Shown here piece by piece: positions 50,301 to 64,000 of a DNA stretch of 64,000 bases. Every line of letters starts with the position of its first letter. Within the stretch, counting starts at the first letter, position 1. Both the position numbers and the translations under genes were made by a program. Below the pieces are notes generated by a model, which had not been told where the DNA came from, ran no database searches, and saw only the letters and a program-made list of their open reading frames with translations. The stretch is taken from NCBI RefSeq assembly GCF_028389875.1, contig NC_084665.1:21856001-21920000 (forward strand), written 5' to 3'. This DNA comes from Rhea pennata. Lineage: Eukaryota > Chordata > Aves > Rheiformes > Rheidae.

Positions 50301-53300
50301 CTCTTATCTACATCCACAAAATTCTTTCCTAGTCTCTTTCTTTCTGAGCTACAAACCTGGCTCTGTTCCCTTCATACTGTGACTCATTTTTCCCAAACCC
50401 CCTGACTCATGCTGCTTACTCACTTATGCAACAGTTTAATCTCTGTAATTTTCTTTGTATCATTATGAGAAGTACTCATAAATTCACAAGATGCATTTCA
50501 CCAGTGCTTCAAACTTTTGCAGGAAGTTTCAACCCTCCTCCATCTATCCTCCATGTTCTTTAAGCCACTTGAAAATCTTTTCTCTTCTAGCTCATACCAG
50601 TACATTGAGCTCAGAGCTGGAGAACTGTATTCTTAACTAATTTGAATATATCTTACTCTTGGGACTGATGTGCTAGGCTTCTTGCTGCTCACTGTCTCTC
50701 AACATATTGCAATTTACTACACTATCTTTCTGCTCTGTTTGTGTATACACTCATCTAGTCAAATCTATCAGGAAATATGTGTGTGGGTTGCTTTCCACGT
50801 TCTGGTCTGCGTAGCAACCCCATAAACAGAATATTCCACCAGATCAAAAAGAGGGCTCTCAAAATGACCTTATGGGATTCAAATTCTTACTTCTGCTACT
50901 GCTGAACAGTGACAACAGACCAGGTTCTGAATGGTTTATACAAATATAAATCCAGAAAAATTCCACTGACACCAGTGTTGCACTTGTCATTGAAGCCATC
51001 TGGATTTGTATTAAATGTAAATGATATATGTTTCAGTTAATTGGTCTAAGTCTTTCCGGACCTACCTCAGTGTAAGTGAGACCAGTATATGACCCAGTTT
51101 GTTTTTCTACTAGACCTCCCATGAAAGCAGTGGCACCATGCAAGACTGAAATTTGACATACAGTGATCTGGAGAGGATTGCAGGTATCATGATTCTATGG
51201 ACAATTTACTTAACTAACTTAATGATTCTGTAATACCTTCCACTTTCTGTCCATAACAGTTCATTAATTCTCCTCTGTCCATTTGCAAGATATTTTGTAT
51301 TAGTATTTCTCAGAAATGACCAGTTCAGGGTAAAAATATCTGAATAAAGATATCAGACAATTGCAGTTCTTCCATTAGCATGGCCTTACTTTATTTTACC
51401 AAATTAAGTATTCTGTCCCTTATTTATGTTTCTTATATTGTTCAAATCTCACTGCTATGTCATTTCCTGGATCCTCCCTGATCCTTTCTTACACATAGGA
51501 ACAACATTAGCAACCTTCTAAATTCCCTGGTTCCCTCCCCAGCCTTAGCAAGCTATCAACAATTTCTGTTAAAGGCTTTTCTATTTCCCTTGCTACTTCC
51601 TTCAACAGTTGGGATGTTATTCATCTGGGCTGGATGCCCAGACAACTTTTAACTCATTGGCGTTGGGAGCCTGAATTTTGCACTGGTAAATACCAGCAGA
51701 AAAACTGTTACGTAACATCAAATAAGCCAGTACCGAATGACCAACACTTAGAGTCGTTTCTTGCTTCTGCAGCAACAGAATCTGTTAATACTACAGACCT
51801 TCAGTGTAACACTGCAGTCACTATCCAGTAGTGTCATGAGGTAGTGTCCGTAATATTGTATAACACTGTAGCAGTCAGTAAATTCATTTTATTGCTGTTT
51901 CTCCTCTTTCCTTTCAAAATTTTCCTTTGGGCCTTTCATGTTAATTATATTGGACTGAATGCCCTAGTAACAAGTATTCACAGGCGAGGAAAAACTGCAC
52001 AAATGCTTGTTTACACAAGAAAAGCATATGCAAGAGCCAAGGCCTACATTTAAGTAAACAGGTGAGGTAGAATGTTTAAATTAAGATGATTTAAATGAAA
52101 AATGCCAAGTTTTTTTTTTGGTATGCCAGAACATTTCCTCTCTCAAATCTGTGAGCACAGTAAAGTGAGGTCCTTGTAGATTTGCCTTCTAGTACTCCTG
52201 GATATCATGGCATAATGGAATAGAAGTAATGCAAAATATTAATGTAGAAAATGTATAAGTAAGCTAAATAATGCAGTGCAACTGCATAGCTTCCTCCGTT
52301 CTGTATGTGGCCTACAAGTGTTAGCAACTACTATGAATTTGGGAAAGTTACCCAACTACGACGACTTCATCAATATGAAGGTATAGGAGAAATATCCTTC
52401 CTCTATTTATTTACCCAACAGAGTTAACAAAAGATCAAGCTGTAATAATCAAGTCTGGACTGCAGTACTTTGTCATAATTATGTATTGTCTTTGGTATGT
52501 CCAAACCGAATTGACTTATCAGATAGAATAGCTAAATAAAGGAGTGAGCCATAGCTTTCAGCACTAGAACATCTCCCACATGTTCATTTGGGAGCGGCAG
52601 GCAGCTGAAAAGTAAAAAAAATGAATGAAGCTTTGAATTAATGCATTACTTCCTTTCTCCTCTACTTTGCCTCCATCTGTGATGCTAGCCTCCTTCTTTA
52701 AAGTCTAAGCCATACATTTTGTATATTACACTGGAAAAGGTAAAGTGCTTTTTATTCTGGTATTATTTTTATTTGACTTAGAAAAAGACTAAGATACACC
52801 ATCTATATCTGAATGTGCTTTTTTTCTATCCTGTTTCCTAATACAAGACAATATTCAGGGTGACGAGAGAAGGATTCTTAACTCGAATCAGTGCCCAAAC
52901 ATATATTCTGCTCCTATGCTTTCTGCGCAGTAGCTGTCCATGCTGGAAATGCTAAGAGAAGTTGTTAAAAACAACAATGCTACATAACAACAACTTACAT
53001 TTACCACACTGCGGTCTATAATTCTTCAGCCTTCTATTAATACAAGGCATGGTTCAACAGAGCATGCAAGAATGTGTCTGATAAGAAGATATACTTGATC
53101 ACTGATTCACAACCAGGGTGAATTAAATTGAACTCTTCTCGAGTAAGTGTTCAAGTAATACAGTAATTAAAATTGCTATTGCAATTAAAAGTAATATGGC
53201 TAATATGACAATGTTAGTCCAACACAAGGCCATAAAACTATCTCCTAAAGACATTTAATAGTATTTGCTATCTGATGTTACTTCAAGATACATGTTCTTA

Positions 53301-54659
53301 AAATAAGAACACAGGTGTAAAGTTTATGTGTTTATATGTGTTTAAAACTTCTCAAAGGGAAGAATATTGTTTTTTCCCAACAGAACAACAAAATATTACC
53401 AATTAGCCCTCTTGCTCATCAAAAAGACAATAGTCTATGTTTTTGATTAATCTCTATGTTCATTTAAAGCCTGTATTTTTGGCTTTCTTATTTCTAATGG
53501 GCTCATAAACTGGGCCATATTTGCTTTCAAGTTACAATCTAATAATTAAAGTGCAATGAATCAGCCAGTCTCAGAGTGCTTCTGAACGTGAGTTGCCATA
53601 ATGGCAAACTTTCTGATTTACATTGTAATAGCTTATTTTTACTTTCAGTTGAGTATGTCCTGCTGTTGTGTTCTTGTGATTTTGTGCTAGAGATCTAACA
53701 ACTTAGGCAGGCATGAAGCAAAAAGCACAAGCGAGGATCACCCACCCATGATGACCAATACACTTGGACTATATTCAAAAACAACAAGGGTGGATTAAAC
53801 TATTCCATTATTGCAGATGAAAGAGTTCTCCCCGACATCTGGCATATCATCTTCAAAACTGATATGGAGCATTTCCATAAATTCAGCTTAACATTGTTTT
53901 TGTGAGTGTTCCAAAGTATTTTTAACATGAAGAAATAGCATGCAAACTAATTTCCTATTTGAAAAGTAAATGTCTTGTTATTATTCTCTAATTCACCCAG
54001 TTATTAAAAAAAATTAAAAAGATGTTCTCTTAACTTGAAGCATACTGTTTTGTTTATTTAAGTTAATGGAAAAACTAGTCAGTGTTTGATGTAAAGCTGC
54101 CCCCTTGCTTGAAAGAAAACCAAACAACTGGTTATGAATTATGAATATCTCCTAATAGTTTCCAGAATTATCTGAAGGATGTATTTTTTTTTCTTAATTA
54201 CATACACTTGAAAGTTCCAAGTTCCCTATTCATTTCCATTTTGTTTATTTCTCTCCTTGGAAACCTCATAAGCATTTTCCTTTAGCTAGGCATGATTGAA
54301 CAAAATATTACTGCTACAACCTGTAATATTAGGGAGATGAAGGCCTGAAAGCTTATTGTAGTTTTTAATTAGGAAGTTGAAGGCTCACTCATTAAATCTT
54401 TGCAAGCCTTTTAACAGCACTTATACTGGAGTTGCTGTGTCCATGCAAAAGAAAACACAAACAGAAGTCTACACAAAAAGTATGCTTCAGAGCACACTTT
54501 AAAGTTTAAAAAAAAAATCATTTTTTTTTTATTTTGAGAGAAGAAGAATATAGAGAAAAGAATTCCTACAAAAATCTTGCCTTTTCCGTATGATGGCATT
54601 TCCTGAAATACTGTTTTGCAGAGAAATAAACTATACTTTTTCAGGATAAGGAACAGTGT

Positions 54660-55200
54660 GGGGCACATGGCTCAGAGCGCGCGGAGACTGTCCTGCTCAC
54701 TACTGGGTAGCGCATGCCCCTAAAAAGTGATGCTAACACTACTATGAGTACCCCAGTCATAAACCTGCCTTAGATAGCTGCATACCAGTTTCTCAAGGAG
54801 AGAGACAACAGTAGGTAGGAACTGCCTTTCCTAGCAGGGTCTTGCAGCCAGAGGGCTGTTCAGCAGCGACATGTAGCAGTGCTGACAGAGAAGCGCCTCT
54901 GCACGCAGGAAGTTTTGGGGGCCAGCACTGCAGGCATGGGAGCCCTGGCAGGCTGCAGGAGAGGAGGAAGCGTGGCAGGCCACCAGGGTGGCAAGAGAGG
55001 GGCCGTGGGGTGACATGGGAGCCAGGCACTGGGTTGGGTGCTCCGGGAGGCTGGTACGTATGGCTGGGTAGCTCTGTTAACTGGTGGAAGGTGTAGGGGA
55101 ATGGATCTCTTCCTATGGATATCTGAGGAGGGCTTCTTTACAAGCCCGCTAAGGCTAAAACAGACTATGGAATTACCTCCTGTCAGGCAGGAGGTGGCTG
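54660..55200. promoter_or_regulatory. GC-rich patch within the long EFEMP1 intron
   Basis: GC content rises clearly between about 54660 and 55100, with roughly ten CpG (for example GCGCGCGG near 54677), in an otherwise AT-rich intron. At 55175-55195 ACCTCCTG and CAGGAGGT form a perfect hairpin with a 5-nt loop. Frames of 78-127 residues on both strands look like products of base composition (Pro, Gly and Arg rich). It could be an intronic enhancer, an alternative first exon of EFEMP1 or an old insertion. The sequence does not decide between these. Confidence 0.35.
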
Positions 55201-58200
55201 TCACCAGAATTAGTGAAAAAGAACTCCAGTATTTTACCTGCAAAACTATATTAAGCTACTGTGGGAACTTTAGCCCTACTTTTAAGATCTAAAATAAAAT
55301 TCAGCGTGTACATCAGTTAAGAAGCAGTAGCAGGTATTTCAGGGCTTTTAAAATGTTTTTGTGTTAGCCAGTGTCTCCTCCTAACATCCATCAGGCATAT
55401 TGCAGGTACCTAGAGTGAAAAAGCTGAAAACTATGTTAGAAAGATGGACTCTGTATCTTCTTTAATTGTTCGTTTTAAAGTTTGAAAATGTATTTTTAAT
55501 TTTATGAGGAGAAATGAATAATTACAAAAATTTTTAGTAGTTGACATGAAATATGTAAACAGGTTGCTAGGTTACAGTAATTTTTGCAATTCTTTTTGAA
55601 GTTTCCAATTTGAGATATTATTTTTTCTATTACATGTGTACAATAGACATAGTATCTATTATAGTATCAGAGCGTAAAAGGGTTTTGCTGGCATTGGGTT
55701 GCAAGGTACATAGAAAAGAGAATTTGAAAATAACACAGCCAGAAGGGGCAGAATCTGAGAATACTGCAAAAACAGGTTTGATTGTGAATTTAATATGAGT
55801 TAGCCAAATGAAGACGAATGTTTTAATCTATAAAGAAAATACAGTATTTCAAATATTGTGCATTAGAAACTGCTACAAATCCACTCTGACTTGTATTACC
55901 ATATATTCTAGCACAGGGAGAAATGGTTTATTTCAAACAACTTGTGACAGGCTGCAGAAAGTAGGGCTCCTCCTAATCTCATATTGTGGTTAGCAAACAA
56001 AGCAGCAAGACCTGTTAATTTGCTGAGTGAGCTGACTTGTTGTAGGAGACCTATCAAGTATGTGGCAAAGCAAGGAACAAACTCCACGTCTCCTAGGTAG
56101 TGTTTGGCAAGAAGCTGTTCTCTATTTGAAGACATTTTCCGATACGGATAAAAAGGAAAATAAAACAATCTGTTCCTGCGCTGCACTGCGACACCACCAA
56201 TCTCAAAGGTGTTCATTAAAAACTAGAAAGGTAGACCTCCAATCAGCCAATCACCTAAAAGTCAACATACCTGTGTATCTAATATAAAATAGTACATATT
56301 TAGTTAGTATATTCCATTGAACTGGTCAGTTCAAATCTGTATGCACCTTGTTTCAGACAAAGAACCCAAAACTTCATATTCTGCCTGTGAAATGAATGCT
56401 CTTACTGGCTCTTGGCCACTTGGATGTATGGCTTTTATTTTTTCCCGCAACTTTAGCGAGAAATGCCTCCCCCAACCTGAAAAGCTGTCTGTGGTAAAAA
56501 GCTAGTGGCTCTATTTCTAACTACAAGCCCACAGTGCCTTCTCTAAAGTCATTCTTTTTTGGGTAATTGTGCAGACAACTGACAGCTATTCAGATCAGCA
56601 GTATATGTACCAAAATCAAGTACTGCTACAAAGTAAACATATTTAAAATGTAGTTGGCATTATTCCTACACACTCCTTGTTTTATTAGTTAATGTCCCTT
56701 TCACAGTAAAATCTAACAGTAGCCCTGAAGTCATATATAGCTATCAAGCTATTTCTAAACATTTATGTTAATTACTCAGTAGGTGTATATCCAGCAGACC
56801 TGGTCAAAACCAGGATCTTTTTCTGCAGTTTTCTGAATGCACCTCAATTCAAAATTGCTACTGTCCTGCCTCTAAGTGTCATTAATTCAATTACATGGTG
56901 CTTCCATCTCTCTGGTGGGGTGAGTGTCCTCCTCGGACCATTTCTCTTGTGAGGAACCACAGTTTCTCCTCATGGTGAGGGAGGCACTTCCATGTGGGAG
57001 TTGTTGGCAAAGGTACCACAGTGGGGCATGCAGTCTGGTGCAAATCTAATCTATCTGTGTGGCACTCTCATGGTAGCTCTGAGAATTAGTAAAGGCAGTC
57101 AGTTATACACAGAACAAGATTTCAATAACACAGCCAGTAAACAGATGCAGTGAGCATAAATTTTGTAATATTTGACCCTAGTCTGAAATACAATAGCCTG
57201 TTTTTTTCTAGTATGGAAGCACAGCTTGTCAGTGCATATCTGCTCCTTTACTAACTTAACAAAGAACCTGAAGATATAAGGGACTTAAAATACTAGATAT
57301 AAGGAACCAATTTTATCAATAAAGTACTATTCTCCTCAAGCCTTTGCAGGCTGAACTGAACAGGTACATATGCTTAGTAAAATTTTTTAGAAGTCAGCAT
57401 GGCCAGAAGAAATTTAATTAAGAAGCACAGGTCAGACATTTGAATGTTTCTTCTCTTTTTCTTTTAGTATTAGCTTCCTTTGGTGAATGGGCTGTTTTAG
57501 GAATTATAGCTACAGTTCCCAGGCTGAGAACATTTAAGTTCAATTTGAGTTCAATAGCAACTATCAAAAGGAGAAGGCTTATCTAAATGATGATATTGTT
57601 TTTAGCACTAATCATCCTATCTGTTGGCAGTACCAACATTCTGCAATCTCCACGACTCCCTACGTAAATAAGCAGATTCCTGATGCCGTTCCAAATTCAG
57701 AAATGCCTCTGAAAGCATTATTTAGTTATGAGTTTTTCCTACATGGTTATGCGATACTTTTAGCATGTTTCTGTGTGTACTCACAGACACTTTGTTTTGA
57801 AGAAATGTATCCAAAACATATTTACTTCTAAAATATAATTGGAAGGCACTGGCCTGTATTTCACTTTCTCATGGAATCAAAATGGAATGGTTAAAAAAAT
57901 TCACTTTTGTGCTTTCTACAACTTATGATGATAAAGCAATAAAATCAAACTATGGAAATAATACTTTAAAAAGACACATTATTACTTGATTTGATCCAAA
58001 ATATTCTCTAGGGATGGGAGGGGATTGGAAGAGCTGCGATAGAAAAACATAATGTTCAGGTTGCACAGTTCAAGTAAAATGAAATGGATGTGCAGAATAT
58101 TCCTGTGGCAATATTAATTTGACTATGCTACAAACAGGCAACGTTACATGGTACAGATCTAACAAAACCAGCAGGAATGGTATTTAATTTGTCTGTCTGT

Positions 58201-58430
58201 CTTGCCTTAAGAATCTCACATTCATATTAGCTGGCTCTCATTTCAAATTTAAGTGGAAAATCCAATTTTCCAACTAATTTTTAACAAGAGTAAGGCTTAA
58301 AATGGTTTCGAAATGTTCAGTGTGAGAGAGAAGAGATGTGAGAGACAAAGCCAGGCAGAGTTAAAAGACTATAAAGAGAGGCACAGATATACAGGCACCA
58401 GAGATAGAGAAATCTGATATTTGAAGGGTT

Positions 58431-58450
58431 AATAAATAAATAAATAAATA
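58431..58450. repeat. AAAT microsatellite
   Basis: AATAAATAAATAAATAAATA is a simple tetranucleotide repeat inside the long EFEMP1 intron. Confidence 0.85.
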
Positions 58451-61400
58451 TTTTTAAGGAAGAAAAATGAACATAAAAATTAGATTAATCATGATATGGC
58501 GATTAAGTGGAGGCTGAAGAAATGAATGGGGAAGTGAGAAAGTCTAATGTAACTTCAGTTACAGAAATATTCCTTATTAAACACTTGATTGGAATTTAAG
58601 ACTAGTAGCATGATCTAGTCTGGTCACCAGGGTGCTCTGGACGCTTTTTCCAGGAAAGCTGCTAAGTAGTTGTCAGAGTGTTTGTACTTTATTGCTTTTT
58701 CTCTGATTCAAAGTATATGTAAGTTGTCAGAAGAATGACTAAATGGTAAGTGTTGAAGTGGTACAATGCATCCTGTGTTGAGTGGGAGAATGTGTCCTGC
58801 TGTGTTTGTACGTGACTGTGACATGGTGAAAGCAAGAGGTATGAACTCAAAGGAGACTATATGGTGGGCTATGAGGAAAAGGGGAAGAAAACAATAAAGT
58901 TAACTCAGTGATAGCTGAGGATGTGCAGTCTACTGCAGACTGTAAGTTGGAGTAGTCCTTGAGAAGTACTGTTTTTTTCAAAAAAAATGACGAAAAAAAT
59001 CTTAAAACTGAAAATTATTTTTGGCCCCAGCCTAAGATTTTCTGGGGTCTAGACATATTTTTTCCATGTTTTGGAACAAAAAAAAGACACTGAAAAAATA
59101 CTTTGTTCTTTCAATGAACAAATAATAAATAAAAACTAACATTTCCCAAGGAAACTTCTGTTATTTAAAGTGTGTGCTATGTTTTTCTTCTAAATTACTT
59201 TGCATTCACTTGGTTCTCAGACTAAGGCTCTAACTTCCTAGCTGCCTTTAGACAGTCAAAAAGAAGTAGATCAGCAAGAGTGGAACGCTTCTCTCTTCTT
59301 GATCTTTGGTTGGGAAATTACATGGGTAGCATACAGACTATGCTACCATGATCCTGGCATTTTTCACTGAAAGACAAGATTTCCGCAGTGTTTCCTAACG
59401 TAGAATACTCTTTAAGTCTTACTTGAAGGGCTGTCAGAAGGGTGGAATGCAGCAACCTGCTTTTGTTTGCCTGAGCATGTGATTTTATATACCTTGTGAT
59501 CTTCACAGACTTCTGGCGAAACTTAAAAGGTTAGTTTGAAAAGGGAGTGGCTATTGTTTGTTTAGAAAATAAATAGAAAAAAAATTAAGCCAAATACCAG
59601 TAAAGTTCCAGTTTTTAAATATTAAGCTAACACACAGCAGTGCTGGCCTGAGAAGGTCAGATGAAGTGGGAGAAAAAGATGTATTTAGATTGATTGCCAG
59701 GCAGGACGTGGGATCTCTCACTGACTTGGCAGTAGATACTTCAGCTCTATTTGCTATTCATGCTGTTTCTAATGCTCCATATTTGCTAAGTTGTTAAGTT
59801 TGACAAGATTCATACCTTATTTTCCAGTATTTACATGGTATTAAGCAAGTGTGTAAATCCACCCAGAGAGTAATCAGGCCTCATGCAGCCCCTTTTTTTC
59901 TGCTTTGTCTTTGGTTATTGCCAGCATGCTCAGGAAAATGGAAGTTTCAAGGGATTTTCCTATGGGGGTGGGCTATCAGATAATAGTTATTTACAATGTA
60001 TTTAAACTTGCCAAATAAGGTAGAATAGGGCCCTTTGCCTCTAAGGGAGTAAAGAAAGAAGTAATTACTTAAACTACAGAAGAGCTGTAATAATTTCTTC
60101 CAATGAAATCATAAGATAATGAAAATGCAAATACTCCTTTGTATGGTCCAATTTTAGGGTACTTGGCTAATGTAAAGTAGAAAACCTAACACAGCGGCTA
60201 AATAATTGCTGCCACATCATCTAAGCACATCATTATCACTGCTGGATGAGATGAAAGGTATTTACAAATGAGTCTGCCAGGAGAACAGTCAGCACAAGCT
60301 TGGTCTAGTTCCAGATGTAATCAATAGGAGCCTTCAACCAGACTACAGCTTAAAGAACAAACTAACTTATTTTCAAAATATAATACACTTTGAATTTTGC
60401 AAAATTAAATCTGGAGTTCATCAGAGGTTAGTGAGATACAGAGATTCACTGCATAGCATAAAGTCAGTTGTTTCACTCCACACATTGTTTGAAGGTTTTC
60501 AAAACTATACTTTCCACTCTGACAACTCAAGCCCACATTATTCTTTCTCCACCTTAAATCTCCTGCTTTTGTCCCGTTTTTCCTTCTGTATTCCTTTGGG
60601 TTCTATCCTTCTAATTCTTCAAGGCAGAGAATGTGTCTTTGTGACGAGCAAAGCAAGTTTATGGCACTCTATTCATTATATTTATGAATCGTATCTAACT
60701 GAATTTTTCCCATAGCCCAAGGGTGGCTGCTTGCCCAAAGGCATTGCTCTCATGCCTGTATTTTCTATTTATAAGGTGTATTTCAATATACATCAGAAGC
60801 TGAGGGAAAGACTTCTGCCTGATATCACTTCTGCCAAATGAAACCCACAGAGAAGCTGCGGCCAAAGGAACTCTATACAAAAGTTGTCTAGGCTCTGTAA
60901 TTTTGTTCATGTGGGTGCATGGTAGTATGCATTAGTTGCCAATAAAAACAATCTAAAATAGATACAGCACCGTGCAAGTCTCAAGATGATCTTAAAATGT
61001 ACAGAATTCAGGTAAGTGAGCACTGAGAAACACACTTTGTCAAAATACAGTTCTGTGAGAAAATCAGCTTTTGCAAGATGGTCATGAAAAGACAGGAAGC
61101 TCCTCTTGACTATCCACTCTGCTTTGTGCAAGATAATGAAATTCCATGAAGAGTAATTTACAGCTGAATTAAGGAAAATTGTTGTTTCTGAAACTATTTG
61201 TGGTTGTGACAAAGTGTAGTAGGCACTTTACAGGACATGTTGACAGTACAGCTAGCTAGGAGTTAACCATGTAAGTGGTACACTAGCATTAGCAATTCCT
61301 CAACAACAGGCAAGTCCTTCCGGCTCTAGGCCACACTGGCATTTAGGAGGGCAGCAGCATAAGGCCTAGCATGCATGCACAAGAGGATCTACCGTGGGAC

Positions 61401-64000
61401 AATTGTGAATACAGATGCCCATCCAGATTCTTTGCTTTGAGAGACATGCAGGAGTAACTAGAAGCCTTCTTTACAGCAATCATGGGGAGAGGAATGGAGG
61501 AAACAGACCCCGACTGATCCACTGGGCAATCTTTTTAATATTGTGGCAAGAGATGTTTCTCTTACTCCTGGCTCCAGGAAGAGAGATGAATAGGAAGCTC
61601 TAGCCGTTCTTCCTGAAAAGGTATCAGTGAGGCCCCTTCTCCACTCTACCTTTTTTTCAGAAGGTATTTGGCTTTTTAGTCACTCTTTCGTAATTGGGGA
61701 CCACCTGTATTTTTTGTTTTCTTGCAAACTAGGTGTATGACCTAATTGCCAAGGATATATATATAACCAATCTCAGACAGATCTAATCTAGCCTTTCCAT
61801 GATCCCTGCAGAGGTTAACTAATGAGCACAAGCCCACAGGTGAACATGAGGGCCTCATATGCTGTTGAATGCAGGCTGATACTGGTTGGTCAAAATACAT
61901 TTTCCTTGTAACTTCTTGCAAGGATGGGAGAAGAGATTTCTCAATTTAAACTTCCATCAAAGCTATCAGAAAAAGCTACCAATCACTTTCAAGTTTTTCA
62001 CAGAAGTCTTGCTGCTTCAAATGCCTTCCAGATGGATTTAATTCCAATGTGATTGATTGTCCACTCAGCTTTGCAGCTGTGCACTTCAGAGGAAAAGTTC
62101 ACATCATGCTCATTCATGTGCTGGATGGCAAAAAATGACTAGTGGCTCTTTCTCTGTGAAACTGATATTTTCCAATAACTGATGAGGCAAGAGTTGCTGA
62201 CAGAAAATGAATCTACAGAAGACTGCTTACACTAAAGTAATTCATGCCAAGAGCAAAGATCAGAATTAAAACACAGAGTAAGGAGATAAGTATCTAAATA
62301 TTAGTGATATGGTCAAGGTACAGTGGAGGAAAAGAGAAGTAAACATGTTAGTTTCTTAAAAACAGTAAAATTGGGAGAATTACTTACAATTCTGAAGCTA
62401 AAGCATTTTAAAGACTTTAATTTTAGCATTTTCACTAATCTTACCATTATGCATAGTACTATGATTTTCTTGATTTGAAAACCCGAACTACTATTCACAA
62501 CATTAGGTTCCTTATTCCAGGCTAACCAACTTCAAATTTATTGTCTAAGCTTAAGAGGTCTAACACTGTTCTTGTATTTCTCTGTGTTGTTAGCATTCAG
62601 AAGCCCTAGTCAGGAATAAGGATTCCACTGTACTGCTGATACACAAAATATGAATCAAAAGACTGTACTACCTTCAAATGATTTACAGTTTAGGAGAGGA
62701 GAGAGCATAAGATTACAAAGGACAGCAAGAAGCAACCTGGTAGGTAATGATATTTGTGGCCTATTTTTTAAAAGCTTTTGGAAAAGATGAGCTTTCCAGA
62801 GATTGACTATTGAAGGAAGGGGAGGAGATGGTTCTTTACAGACTGTAGGTAGGTTTGAGTCTATTTTGAAAGCTTTTGAATATAGCATCCAACCAATTCC
62901 AGTATTTCAGGGAATATTCTAAGTGCTCCCCTGTTGATTTAGAAGAAAAGGATAATCAAGAAGGAAAAGTAAATATATTGGACCCATGGCATAGTTACAG
63001 CTGCAATGATGAAATACTAAAAAATCTGACTGAAGACACTATTAACAGCTATATCATGACAGGAACTGTGTGTCTCCCTATTCTCATTCTGCCAAGGGAC
63101 TTCTAATGTGTCCCCCCTGAATTATTTATTAGGCCAGCAGAAATATAAAGAGAACTGCAGAGTACCCCAAACTGTGTCATGGAGCAGAGAAAATAATAAA
63201 CCGTATTTGGAGGGGTACACAGACCGTCACCGGCATGTGTTGAGGGCAGCAGATAGAGTTCTTAGAGTAGGAATTCCCTGGAAGAAATGGACAGCAAGAT
63301 GTACAGAGGGCCTTTGGGTGGAAAGGGGCATGGCACAGATAGTCTTCTTTGGCTGGAAAAGCTATGAAGCACATGAACCATACTTAATTTTCACTTTCAA
63401 ATTTGAAAATTTGTGCCAAATGTTGAAGCACTCAGTCTTCAAACACTGGAAGGTGTGGAGGGTTAAAAAGGAAAGAAAAAAAAAGCCTTTGGTCCTGCAA
63501 ACTTATTTTGGGGAAACCTGAATCTTGTCCAAACTCAACCTCTTTACTTCAGTATATCACTTCGTGTCCTGCAGAAGACACATGAGGCTTACAGTACTGA
63601 ACAATTCCTACAACTCTGCCTGCCCTCTAAGCAGTACCTCTCCACTCTTCTGAGTGTTCAGTTACTTTTTTGGCTCCTTGTGTTGGTTTTAGGCTGCTAG
63701 AGGACAAACCATTAAGGTAGTGGTGGTTGCTGCTCCTCTTTGCAGCTTGGGGTTGGTGGGCTGACTCCGCCAGTGGAAAGAATGTCACTCCACCAGCTTC
63801 TCTGTGCCATGCGACTTCCCTGAATGAGGATAAGCAACTGATAAGGATAAGCAAAGGATATGAGGTGATAAAGAGACTGAGCTGAACAGGTAGCAGAAAA
63901 CATCTAGATATGGACAATAAATTACTTATGTGAAGATTGTTTCTTTTTTAAACAGAAGGCATTGATAGAGATTAAAGATAGTGGCTCAAGAACTGTTTCC

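Larger units (their letters stand above)
44312..64000 (-). other. EFEMP1: EFEMP1 long 5' intron, incomplete at the window edge
   Basis: No exon for the atypical first EGF domain, the signal peptide or the 5' UTR was found here on the minus strand. The whole 19.7 kb is therefore taken as one intron that continues past the window. Human EFEMP1 also has large 5' introns. The contents are AT-rich, with a GC-rich patch at about 54660-55100, an AAAT repeat at 58431-58450 and several non-significant open frames. Small non-coding or alternative first exons cannot be excluded by eye. Confidence 0.75.

Noticed and set aside
54793-55243. Pro-rich minus-strand frames as a coding exon
   Set aside because: They have no family resemblance or supported splice sites. 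The GC-rich patch produces open frames on both strands.
63108-63521. 137-residue plus-strand open frame in the EFEMP1 intron
   Set aside because: It begins at GTG, not ATG, and resembles no family. Several frames this long are expected by chance in a window of this size.

Overview
This window is vertebrate nuclear DNA, almost certainly from a bird and probably a perching bird (passerine). It is AT-rich and mostly non-coding. Its one supportable protein-coding gene is split into small exons with canonical GT/AG splice sites. Two retroposons point to a bird. One is a CR1 3' end at about 22.53-22.65 kb, closing with an ATTCTATGA tail. The other is a short SINE at about 29.71-29.84 kb with a tRNA-Ile-like head and a CR1-like tail, a design known from passerine genomes (TguSINE1-type). 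The passerine placement is an inference.

The gene is EFEMP1 (fibulin-3), on the minus strand. Seven coding exons lie between 44311 and 31834. The first five each encode one calcium-binding EGF-like domain, and the last two encode the C-terminal fibulin module and the stop codon. All exon phases join without a break, giving 320 residues. That equals the last two thirds of the 493-residue human protein. The signal peptide and the first, atypical EGF domain are not in the window. They must lie beyond 64000, so 44312-64000 is an intron at least 19.7 kb long. Downstream of the stop are two well-formed polyadenylation signals (31324-31329 and 30782-30787), which suggests a short and a long 3' UTR.

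From 1 to about 30.76 kb is the flank downstream of EFEMP1. I find no confirmed gene there. It holds a possible decayed retrocopy at 2.2-2.7 kb, four successive stem-loops at 9.17-9.27 kb, and a 14-bp perfect inverted repeat at 11.39-11.44 kb. It also holds four small CpG-rich patches between 10.4 and 19.1 kb, one of them with long frames open on both strands. A reverse-transcriptase remnant (about 25.2-25.3 kb), the CR1 end, the SINE and many homopolymer and microsatellite tracts complete it.

The product is a secreted extracellular-matrix glycoprotein, and nothing else in the window forms a pathway with it. I found no clear new biological system. The observations most worth following up are the stem-loop cluster, the 14-bp inverted repeat and the CpG-rich patches.
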